In this document: in pieces, positions 18,501 through 24,748 of the stretch | Position numbering within the stretch: position 1 is the first letter of the stretch | Layout: every line of letters starts with the position of its first letter | Assembly (NCBI GenBank): GCA_030123565.1 | Contig: CP126122.1 | Span: 1,747,001-1,811,000, forward strand | From: Nitrospira sp. | GTDB lineage: Bacteria > Nitrospirota > Nitrospiria > Nitrospirales > Nitrospiraceae | DNA length: 64,000 nt | Direction: 5' to 3' | The notes under the pieces: generated by a model | Databases searched by the model: none | Told to the model about the DNA's origin: nothing | What the model saw: only the letters and a program-made list of their open reading frames with translations | Program-made: the position numbers and the translations under genes

Positions 18501-19095
18501 CGGCACCGGCGCGGATGTGATGAAACGCATCGCCGCCCCCCAAGTCGGCGGGGTGTTCTCCGCGATGATGCTCACGCTGTTTGTCATTCCGCCCGTCTAT
18601 GTCATGTGGCGCTGGTGGAAGGAACGGACAGCAAATCAGATGAGTGATGCGGCATTACCAAGAACGGAGGAGAAGAAAATGACAGGAAGAGGAGTGCTCA
18701 CGGTCGTGGTGCTGGTAGGAGCGATGGTGGGTCTTGGGTGTCAGGCGACACCGAAGCAGACGGTCTTGGCTGCGCCAGCCGGCACGAATGCCGCTGCGGC
18801 GCGTCACAATGACGAAGGGCTCCAGGCTTATCAACAGCAACAGTGGGAGAGTGCGAAACAACATTTCGATGCGGCGATCGTCGCGTCTCCGGAGTTCGCC
18901 GAAGCCCATTACAACTTAGGCATGACCTTATATCGACTGAAGGCGATGCAAGAGGGTGACGCGCATTTCATCAAGGCAGCGAATCTAGCGCCGGGGAACA
19001 AAGTCATTTGGAATGCGCCGCCTCTCCGAGGCGTGAAGGTTCCGGACAAGGAAGTTCCGGGAATGTCGTCGGATGGACATATGCACAACCACTAG
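15517..19095 (+). CDS. cusA: CusA-type RND pump fused in frame to a TPR lipoprotein, copy 2
   Basis: 1192 residues, about 140 longer than CusA. Residues 1 to about 1050 are a complete CusA (FMPPLYEGTILYMPTT, MPIKARIDMLTTG, Asp405 in GDMVDAAIVMVDN). The frame then runs without a stop into a second protein from Met1055: a signal sequence with lipobox GLGC, a TPR unit (HNDEGLQAYQQQQWESAKQH and HYNLGMTLYR) and a His-rich end (DGHMHNH). An AGGAGG ribosome site sits just before that internal ATG (18679), so the TPR lipoprotein can also be made alone. A homologous stand-alone, frameshifted gene lies at 30169-30596. The fusion probably arose by loss of the cusA stop codon. Confidence 0.9.
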   Translation: MVEQIIEFSARNRFIVFLLVFAFSVVGLWAMWQTPIDALPDISDTQVIVYTTWPGRSPDLVEDQITYPIVTALLSTPKVTVVRGFSDFGYSYVYILFKDGTDIYWARSRILERLSQLSGRMPEGVTPQLGPDATGVGWVFQYALVDETGQHDLAALRSFQDWYLRYWIRAVEGVAEVASIGGFVRQYQVNLDPTKVLAYRLSLPSIVETIRQSNNDVGGRVVEFSGIEYLVRGRGYIKKVGDIEKIAVGVNENGTPILLRDVATVRLGPDMRRGLAELNGQGEVAGGIVVMRFGENALNVIERVKAKLKEIEPSMPKGMKVVPVYDRSDLIHESIATANESLLEELVVTGVLILAFLLHVRSAIVPILTLPLAVLISFIPIYLMNIGMNIMSLGGIIVAIGDMVDAAIVMVDNAHKRLEEWERDGKVGDRLQVLIDSAKEVGPPIFASVLVIAISFIPVFALEAQEGRMFKPLAWTNNLAIVMCAVLAITLVPACLPTFIRGKIFPELKHPVTRSLQRLYAPVLRTALHYRKAVVIGAIVLMASIVPLYQQMGSEFMPPLYEGTILYMPTTLPGLSVTEASRLLQIMDQKLRSFPEVEHVFGKAGRAETSTDPAPFSMMEVVVELKSKDQWRPGLSYEGLVDEMDRALQIPGVTNAWTMPIKARIDMLTTGIRTPVGIKIFGPDLKQIEQIGEHLEMVLKEVPGTRSVYAERVSGGYFLDFDINRDEIARYGLKLMDVGKIIETAIGGENIATTIEGRERYPINVRYLRELRDDPEKLKRVLVDTPTGAQVPLAQLATLRFVNGPPMVRDENGMLAGYVFLDMTGRDVGGYVEDLKRVVAAKVELPQGYTIVWSGQYEFMERVKERLKLVVPLTLIIIFVTFYFTFHSVAQTCMVMVGVPLSLVGAIWYLSILGYNMSIAVWVGLITVVGTAAETSAVMLAYLDEACARRKAVGGLTTLQDVIETVQFGAVERIRPMMMIGLVDVIGLIPVMWATGTGADVMKRIAAPQVGGVFSAMMLTLFVIPPVYVMWRWWKERTANQMSDAALPRTEEKKMTGRGVLTVVVLVGAMVGLGCQATPKQTVLAAPAGTNAAAARHNDEGLQAYQQQQWESAKQHFDAAIVASPEFAEAHYNLGMTLYRLKAMQEGDAHFIKAANLAPGNKVIWNAPPLRGVKVPDKEVPGMSSDGHMHNH
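18664..18681 (+). promoter_or_regulatory. Internal ribosome site and start for the TPR lipoprotein
   Basis: CGGAGGAG precedes an in-frame ATG at 18679 by about 8 bases inside the cusA reading frame, and a complete lipoprotein signal follows. It indicates that the TPR lipoprotein (18679-19095, 138 residues) was, and may still be, translated independently. Confidence 0.7.
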
Positions 19096-19119
19096 GCAGG
19101 GCGGAACGGTGTCCTTTGT

Positions 19120-19458
19120 TTAGGGAATAGTTTTCTCCAGGTCGCGGTGCAGTTTGGCCAGAGTCTCGGCTTCCCGCGCTGTCTCGGTGTAAAGCTTGAT
19201 GAAGAGCTGACAATGAGCAATCAGTTCCTCCTTGGTTTGTTTCGGAGCCGGCAGATAGTCGGGCTTGGCGTATTCTTCCGCCATGCGGCGCATCTCTTCT
19301 GCCTTATCCCGCAGGGTGGCGGCCTCCCGCTCATACCAGCGCGCGAGCCCGGCATGATCGTCCCGCAAGATGAGATCTTGTGGAGGACCCGATGCGCAGC
19401 CGATGGTGGTTGCCAGCAGCGCTGCACTGAAACATCGGCCCAACCAAAAGGTGCGCAT
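19120..19458 (-). CDS. Small lipoprotein, DH/HC/HR family, paralogue 3
   Basis: 112 residues on the minus strand. The start at 19458 has AAGGA 8 bases upstream; longer frames lack a site. The signal ends in lipobox TIGC. The mature part has DDHAGLARWYEREA, RRMAEEYAKPDYL, IAHCQLF and AKLHRD. It is nearest to paralogue 2 (6646-6984) and shares its place and direction, convergent with a cusA gene. Helical, probably periplasmic; a metal-binding role is inferred from the invariant His/Cys. Confidence 0.75.
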   Translation of the reverse strand: MRTFWLGRCFSAALLATTIGCASGPPQDLILRDDHAGLARWYEREAATLRDKAEEMRRMAEEYAKPDYLPAPKQTKEELIAHCQLFIKLYTETAREAETLAKLHRDLEKTIP

Positions 19459-19775
19459 GAGCTTCATCCTTTCTGGCATGGCGGCATCATTCGGTAACAC
19501 AGGCTGAGAATGCAGTCAACGACAGTGTCCAGGTGTAGCCTTTCGGATCAGGGAGCTTCAGCGTTTGCCTTGTTTTTCCTCTTCAGAAGCGCCTGAACGG
19601 TTTGATTGTTGGGGAACAGTTTCGCAATGACCCGCTTCACCAGTGAGTTTCGGCATAAATACGTTGACGGCATTGGTTTTGCTGTTTCAACCAGTGGATT
19701 GGTCTGTGCAAATAGTCGGATGGATTCATTGAAGCGAGAACTCTGGGTGTTCTCGCACAACAGGAGGAGGTCAAG
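19459..19775. other. 317-base intergenic stretch
   Basis: No supported gene. It serves as the upstream region for both the minus-strand lipoprotein 3 and the plus-strand lipoprotein 4, and contains the inverted repeat at 19734-19756. Confidence 0.5.
19734..19756 (+). promoter_or_regulatory. Inverted repeat before lipoprotein 4
   Basis: GCGAGAAC and GTTCTCGC, perfect 8-base arms around TCTGGGT, ending 19 bases before the ATG at 19776 and just ahead of the AGGAGG ribosome site. Could be a repressor site or a small leader hairpin. Confidence 0.5.
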
Positions 19776-20147
19776 ATGCGGTTGATGATTCGCTTGGTGT
19801 CCGTCGTGTCGGTTCTGGGCTTGGCTCTCTGGAGTCAAGGATGTGCGGGAATGTCGTCCCAGCAGAGTACCGGGATGCCGCCCCAACAGATGATTAGCTC
19901 TCACGATCATCCGCGTCTGGCCAATTACTATGCTGACCAGGTTCAGGAACTTCGGGAGAAAGCGAAGCAGTGGGAGTTCGCCGCCGAATTGTATGAGAAA
20001 CACCCGGAACCAGACGCCAAGGCGGGCACGGCCCAACATGCCGCCCATTGCCGGACCATCGCGCAGAATTACCGCAAGGCGGCGGATGAGGCTGATGCCT
20101 TGGCTACGGAACACCGGGCGATGCGCCCACATGGCATGGTCCAGTAG
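19776..20147 (+). CDS. Small lipoprotein, DH/HC/HR family, paralogue 4
   Basis: 123 residues with an AGGAGG ribosome site. The signal sequence ends in lipobox SQGC; a Gln/Met-rich spacer follows (SSQQSTGMPPQQM). The domain has SHDHPRLANYYADQVQELRE, KQWEFAAELYEKHPEP, HAAHCRTIAQNY and ATEHRAMRPHGMVQ. It is much closer to paralogue 5 (21104) than to paralogues 1-3, so the family has two subgroups here. It is directly upstream of the second Cys-tailed ECF sigma gene, suggesting one regulon. Confidence 0.75.
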   Translation: MRLMIRLVSVVSVLGLALWSQGCAGMSSQQSTGMPPQQMISSHDHPRLANYYADQVQELREKAKQWEFAAELYEKHPEPDAKAGTAQHAAHCRTIAQNYRKAADEADALATEHRAMRPHGMVQ

Positions 20148-20291
20148 GCACGCCAACAATGCGCCAACTCAACGAGTTGGTGTGACGTGGACAAGGTCCA
20201 GCGCTGAAGGAGGACAGCCTGCTTCAACGTGGATCGGTCGGGGGGTCGGTGCCAGGCAAGTCAGCACTGGTGGACAGGGAGAGGGCAGGTC

Positions 20292-20945
20292 ATGGTGAGG
20301 CGCAGGAACCAAAGCAACCATCGGCGTGCACAAGCGTATAGTGGGCAGGACCCGATCCAACAAATCCTGAATGTGAAGGCCGCCTTCCTATCTTTTTTGC
20401 GCAACCGAATTGGGGATACCGGCGTTGCGCAGGACCTCTTTCAGCAGAGTGTTCTCCGAGCCGTAGAACGCCAATCCTCGTTACGGCGTCGTGAGGATGC
20501 CGTGGCCTGGTTCTGCAGCATTCTCCGCCACACCCTTGTCGACTATCTGCGGAAGCATGCAGTCGAAGCGAGGGGAAAGAAAGCCTATCGCCAGGCCCTC
20601 ATCCACTCAGGGCATGGCAAGGTGCCTCCGTTTGAGGAGGTCGGCGACAACCCGTGCAGTTGTGCATCCGTGCTTCTGGCCACCCTGCGGCCAAGTTATG
20701 CGGAACTCATCCGGCGCATTGATCTCAAGGGCGAGTCATCCAAAACAGTCGCGAAAGATTTGGCGGTGACCCGCAATAACGTGAGAGTGCGTTTACATCG
20801 GGCACGCCAAGTCTTACGGGCACGCTTAGTGCAGTTTTGTGGTCCGTGCTGTGAGCGCAATTGTCGGAACTGCATGTGTGATGTCTCTTCCTTTCCGACG
20901 ATGAAAAGTCGGGTGCGGCATTCGCGCGGAGACCTCAAACTGTAA
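20292..20945 (+). CDS. ECF sigma factor with cysteine-rich C-terminal region, paralogue 2
   Basis: About 217 residues from the ATG at 20292 (a longer frame starts at 20229 without a good ribosome site). Sigma region 2 (VAQDLFQQSVLRAVERQ, AVAWFCSILRHTLVDYLRK) and region 4 (ELIRRIDLKGESSKTVAKDL, NNVRVRLHRARQVLRA) are clear. The C-terminal cluster C-G-P-C-C-x3-C-x-N-C-x-C has the same cysteine spacing as the paralogue at 8337; here a further 20 residues follow. Direct metal sensing through this tail, as in CorE-type ECF factors, is likely. It lies between lipoproteins 4 and 5. Confidence 0.85.
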   Translation: MVRRRNQSNHRRAQAYSGQDPIQQILNVKAAFLSFLRNRIGDTGVAQDLFQQSVLRAVERQSSLRRREDAVAWFCSILRHTLVDYLRKHAVEARGKKAYRQALIHSGHGKVPPFEEVGDNPCSCASVLLATLRPSYAELIRRIDLKGESSKTVAKDLAVTRNNVRVRLHRARQVLRARLVQFCGPCCERNCRNCMCDVSSFPTMKSRVRHSRGDLKL

Positions 20946-21103
20946 TGCTAGAGGGTCCTCAACGTCTATCTTATAGAGGAAGTGTGTCAGTGTCTTGGAT
21001 GGAGCAGTGGAAAGATACGGGAACACAGTACGGGTGATGAGACGAGACAACTGCAACTCATCGATGCAGTGACAAGCTTCATTGCCACCACAGGAGGCGT
21101 GCC

Positions 21104-21448
21104 ATGTTGAGAGCCAGATTGGTGTCCAGGGTATTTGCGGTCGGGCTCGTGCTGGTGCTGCACGGCTGTGCAGAGACTTCAACGCAACGGATGATTAACG
21201 CGAACGATCATAACGGCCTGGCCAACTACTATGCCCAGCAGGCCCAGGAACTGAGGGAGAAAGCCAAACAGTGGGAGTTCACGGCCGAGTACTACGACAA
21301 ACATTCGGAGCCGCACGGCAAGACTGAGCCGGCTCAGCATGCCGCGCATTGCCGAACCATTGCGCAAAACTACATGAAAGCGGCGGACGAAGCCGATGCG
21401 TTGGCCCAAGAACACCGGGCGATGCGTCCGCACGGCATGATTCAGTAA
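21104..21448 (+). CDS. Small lipoprotein, DH/HC/HR family, paralogue 5
   Basis: 114 residues with a GGAGG ribosome site and lipobox LHGC. NDHNGLANYYAQQAQELRE, KQWEFTAEYYDKHSEP, HAAHCRTIAQNYMKAADEAD and AQEHRAMRPHGMIQ are nearly the same as in paralogue 4, so the two are a recent duplication flanking the ECF gene. Conserved DH, HC and HR positions are kept. Function unknown. Confidence 0.75.
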   Translation: MLRARLVSRVFAVGLVLVLHGCAETSTQRMINANDHNGLANYYAQQAQELREKAKQWEFTAEYYDKHSEPHGKTEPAQHAAHCRTIAQNYMKAADEADALAQEHRAMRPHGMIQ

Positions 21449-21493
21449 GCGGTGTCGCAAAACCGTTTCATGAGGTATGGCAAGGAGGACAGC

Positions 21494-21838
21494 ATGCGGT
21501 GGCCGACGGGATGGCTGGGGATTGGTGTCGCGCTCGGACTCTCGGCCTGTGCCCATACGATGCCGGCGGATGCGCCGGTGGTGGATCGGGTCCTGGGAGA
21601 TCAAGCCTTGCGGGAGCAACTGGTGGCACGAGGCACGCAGGATGAGCACTTTGTGCACGAGGTGCTCCATCAACTCGGACAAGGACCTGACGGGGATCGA
21701 AAGCTCGCTCGCCTCCTGGCTGAACACTTCCACCACCATCCGACGCTCGAGCGAACGGTATTTCAGGAACTGGCGGCGCACCGAGCGTTTCAGGATTGGA
21801 TACTGGAGAGGTTGCGTGGGCAGCAGGAACCGCATTGA
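21494..21838 (+). CDS. Small lipoprotein of unknown function
   Basis: 114 residues from 21494, where AAGGAGG lies 7 bases upstream. Lipobox LSAC followed by AHTMPADAPVVDRVL. The mature protein is helical and His-rich in the middle (AEHFHHHPTLER), which could bind metal. It belongs to the run of small exported proteins after the ECF sigma gene. No family recognised. Confidence 0.65.
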   Translation: MRWPTGWLGIGVALGLSACAHTMPADAPVVDRVLGDQALREQLVARGTQDEHFVHEVLHQLGQGPDGDRKLARLLAEHFHHHPTLERTVFQELAAHRAFQDWILERLRGQQEPH

Positions 21839-21866
21839 GTCAGGAACGTCTCATGGCGAGGAGAAC

Positions 21867-22361
21867 GTGAGCGCGTCATCGTCCGAGCACTGGTCTGGCG
21901 ATCTAATCCGGCAGGTCACGATGCTTTTTGTCGTGGCGGTCCTGGTCAATTATACCTGGGAACGCCTGCAGTCGCCGCTCTACGTTCATCCCGGCCGAGC
22001 CAGTATTCCGTGGTGGCTCTGTCTGGCTGCAAGTCTGGCGGACGGCCTGTTCGTGTTGGTGATCTTCGGCGTTGGCTGGATTGTCCTGGGTCGCCGAACA
22101 TGGTTCGAACAGCCGGGAATCGAAGGCTACCTTGTGATGCTAACGTCAGGTGTCGCGATCAGCGTCGGCGTCGAGTGGACCACCATTCATGTGCTGCGCT
22201 GGTGGACGTATGGTGAACACATGCCGCTCGTGCCCATCGTCAACATCGGCCTTGCCCCTATGATCCAGATGCTGGTGCTTCCACCGTTGATCTTTCGGGG
22301 TGTCGCCGTCGTGTCTCGATATGTCGATGGCATGCGCGGCACCAAAGCCTGTGGACAATGA
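21867..22361 (+). CDS. Four-helix inner-membrane protein of unknown function
   Basis: 164 residues from a GTG preceded by GAGGAGA; no ATG in frame is better placed. About four membrane helices (TMLFVVAVLVNYTWERL; CLAASLADGLFVLVIFGVGW; GYLVMLTSGVAISVGVEW; IVNIGLAPMIQMLVLPPLIF). Charged/aromatic pairs inside helices (NYTWE, VEWTT, YGEHMP) suggest a transport or enzyme role, but no family is recognised. Likely co-transcribed with the preceding lipoprotein gene. Confidence 0.65.
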   Translation: MSASSSEHWSGDLIRQVTMLFVVAVLVNYTWERLQSPLYVHPGRASIPWWLCLAASLADGLFVLVIFGVGWIVLGRRTWFEQPGIEGYLVMLTSGVAISVGVEWTTIHVLRWWTYGEHMPLVPIVNIGLAPMIQMLVLPPLIFRGVAVVSRYVDGMRGTKACGQ

Positions 22362-22373
22362 GAGCCGAGTGTT

Positions 22374-22493
22374 ATGAAGGCCACTGTCGCGAAGAGATTC
22401 AGCTTGGTGACCGGTTCGATCCTGGTCGTTCTGTGAAAGGCGGTGAGGCACGAGTTCAAATGGGACAATACGATCATTGACGTCAACGGTTGA
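22374..22493 (+). other. Possible remnant of a tiny membrane ORF
   Basis: An ATG frame of 20 codons ends in TGA at 22434-22436, and the same frame continues in a protein-like way (KAVRHEFKWDNTIIDVNG) to a second TGA at 22491-22493. It may be a 39-residue ORF with one TGG-to-TGA change, or chance. Weak evidence. Confidence 0.2.
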
Positions 22494-22588
22494 GAGTCGG
22501 TGGCGAAGAGTGAACGATGAGGGCAGGCCCATGCGCGGTGGAAAGAGGAAGTACCATTCGATTGGATACCAGCAAAAAGGGGGGCGAA

Positions 22589-22801
22589 ATGAAACAGCAA
22601 CTTGTGAAGGGGAAGCGCGACGAAAAGGCCGTCACCACACAGAAGGATAACCCCCAAGAGGGCGCCTTATCCGATGAGCTACAGGAGCGCATCGCGAAGC
22701 GGGCCTATGAGCTCTATCTCGAGCGAGGTTGCCGAGAGGGGTGCGACGTGGAGGACTGGGTCGACGCGGAGCGAGAAATTCTTACGGTACCCCGAGGGTA
22801 G
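22589..22801 (+). CDS. DUF2934 domain protein
   Basis: 70 residues from 22589, preceded by GGGGGG at ribosome-site distance. The C-terminal half (RIAKRAYELYLERGCREG, then DVEDWVDAEREIL) is the DUF2934 motif, found in small cytoplasmic proteins of unknown role, often beside glycan or stress genes. The N-terminus is basic and polar. It lies 76 bp upstream of the phosphorylase gene. Confidence 0.8.
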   Translation: MKQQLVKGKRDEKAVTTQKDNPQEGALSDELQERIAKRAYELYLERGCREGCDVEDWVDAEREILTVPRG

Positions 22802-22877
22802 GAGCGAATGTCCTCCTAGTCGACAGGTTCACCGTCGTTGGGACTCTGTACGGGCGAAGAGAGAAGGTGCATCACCG

Positions 22878-24722
22878 ATGAACACCGTGAAAGATCCGGT
22901 CTGCGGCATGATGATTCCGGTCGGTGAAGGACTCTCTGTTGTCTATCAGGGACAAGAGTTTCGGTTCTGCTCCGATCTCTGCAAACGAACCTTTCTGGCC
23001 ACACCGGAACGCTACGCGACTGGATCGACAGGATTGGCCCCCGGCGCTCCGGGCGTGACCAGGCGCATCGCCTATTTTTCGATGGAAGTCGGGGTGGACT
23101 CGCGTATGCCGACCTATAGTGGTGGTCTGGGCGTCCTGGCCGGTGATACGTTGCGTTCCTGCGCAGATCTCAAGATCCCCATCGTGGGCGTCAGCCTTCT
23201 CTATAGGCGCGGCTATTTCGAGCAACACCTGGATGAATGGGGCAATCAGCATGAACGACCCGTGCAGTGGGATCCCTCGAGGCTCGCCCGGCTGCTCCCA
23301 ACGACAGTCCGCGTGTCCATTGAAGGCCGCCCCGTCGTTGTCCGGGCCTGGCAGTATGACATCACCGGCCTCACAGGCTATGTGATTCCCTTGCTGCTTT
23401 TAGATACGAATGTCGAGGAGAACGCAGCCGTCGATCGGGAGCTGACCAGTGACCTCTACGGTGGCGATGAACGGTACCGTCTGGCTCAGGAAATCGTGCT
23501 GGGCATCGGCGGTGTCAGAATGCTCCGAGCCTTGGGCTACACCCATGTCGAACGGCTCCACATGAATGAAGGCCATGCAGCCTTGCTCGCCATTGAGCTC
23601 CTGCGCGAGCGCAAAGAGCGAGAGTCGCCGGCGTGGGATTTCGATGGAGTGAGGCGAGCCTGCATCTTCACTACCCATACCCCCGTGCCGGCCGGCCATG
23701 ATCAGTTCTCATATGAGCTGGTGAAGCAGATGCTCGGCGACACCACGCCGCTAGAAGTTCTGCAGATGCTGGGGGGCAGAGACCGACTGAACATGACACT
23801 CCTGGCCTTGAATATGAGCACCTATGTAAACGGGGTCGCCAAGCGCCACGGGGAGGTCTCGCAGGAAATGTTCCCGGGGTATGCCATTGACTCCATTACA
23901 AACGGGATTCATTCGGTCACCTGGACATCTCCCAGTTTCCAGCGCCTCTATGACCGGCATATCCCCGGCTGGCAGACTGATTCCTTCGCCCTGCGCCATG
24001 CCATCAGCCTTCCCAATCAGGATATCTGGGACGCCCATGCGCAAGCTAAGGCACGGTTGCTTGAAGCCGTGAAGCAGCGCACGCGGCAGGCTTTGAGCAG
24101 CGAGGCGTTCACGATTGGGTTCGCGCGACGTGCAACGTTGTATAAACGAGCCGATTTAGTCTTGTCGGCTCCCAGCGAACTGAAGGATCTCGTTCGCAGG
24201 GTCGGACCGCTACAAATGATCTTTGCCGGAAAGGCCCATCCCAAGGATGAACCGGGGAAAGAGATGATCCGGCGTGTGGTGCAAGTCGTCAAGCAGCTCG
24301 ATCGGGAGGTGACGATTCTGTACCTAGAGGACTATGACATGGAGCTTGCCCAACTCCTCACCGCCGGTGTGGATCTCTGGCTCAACACACCGCAACGTCC
24401 CCTCGAAGCGTCGGGGACCTCAGGCATGAAGGCGGCGCATAACGGGGTGCCGAGTCTCAGTGTCCTGGACGGCTGGTGGCTGGAGGGTCACATCGAAGGC
24501 GTGACAGGGTGGTCGATCGGGTCACGAACGACCGTACAAGAGGTGAATGCGGACGAGGAAGCACGCGAACTCTATCAGAAACTCCGCTGGACCATCGTGC
24601 CCATGTATTACCAGTCGCGTGACCACTGGATCGATGTAATGCGACACACGATCGCGTTCAATGCCTCGTTCTTCAACACCCATCGGATGGTGCAGCAGTA
24701 TGCGACGAACGCCTATGTGTAG
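22878..24722 (+). CDS. YHS domain fused to alpha-glucan phosphorylase
   Basis: 614 residues from 22878. Residues 1 to about 45 are a YHS metal-binding domain (DPVCGMM, then YQGQEFRFCSDLCKRTF). From about residue 60 a GT35 glycogen/alpha-glucan phosphorylase begins (RIAYFSMEVGVDSRMPTYSG), with ITNGIHSVTW and the PLP-region motif EASGTSGMKAAHNG. It should release glucose-1-phosphate from alpha-1,4-glucans, using pyridoxal phosphate. The phosphorylase part is of the short type. A YHS domain is usually found on metal ATPases or oxygenases; here it may give metal control (inference). The longer frame from 22674 overlaps the DUF2934 gene and is not used. Confidence 0.85.
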   Translation: MNTVKDPVCGMMIPVGEGLSVVYQGQEFRFCSDLCKRTFLATPERYATGSTGLAPGAPGVTRRIAYFSMEVGVDSRMPTYSGGLGVLAGDTLRSCADLKIPIVGVSLLYRRGYFEQHLDEWGNQHERPVQWDPSRLARLLPTTVRVSIEGRPVVVRAWQYDITGLTGYVIPLLLLDTNVEENAAVDRELTSDLYGGDERYRLAQEIVLGIGGVRMLRALGYTHVERLHMNEGHAALLAIELLRERKERESPAWDFDGVRRACIFTTHTPVPAGHDQFSYELVKQMLGDTTPLEVLQMLGGRDRLNMTLLALNMSTYVNGVAKRHGEVSQEMFPGYAIDSITNGIHSVTWTSPSFQRLYDRHIPGWQTDSFALRHAISLPNQDIWDAHAQAKARLLEAVKQRTRQALSSEAFTIGFARRATLYKRADLVLSAPSELKDLVRRVGPLQMIFAGKAHPKDEPGKEMIRRVVQVVKQLDREVTILYLEDYDMELAQLLTAGVDLWLNTPQRPLEASGTSGMKAAHNGVPSLSVLDGWWLEGHIEGVTGWSIGSRTTVQEVNADEEARELYQKLRWTIVPMYYQSRDHWIDVMRHTIAFNASFFNTHRMVQQYATNAYV

Positions 24723-24748
24723 GATCTGGGAAAGGTGATAAGCAGGCG

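Noticed and set aside
17002..18543. Long 513-codon antisense frame inside cusA copy 2
   Set aside because: It mirrors the cusA coding frame in GC-rich DNA, is His/Arg/Asp-rich with no domain or ribosome site; a shadow ORF.
22374..22493. TGA read as tryptophan (alternative code)
   Set aside because: Long intact genes use TGA as a normal stop (for example cusC, copZ, hmaA-type and tns genes); a single small ORF is not evidence for recoding.
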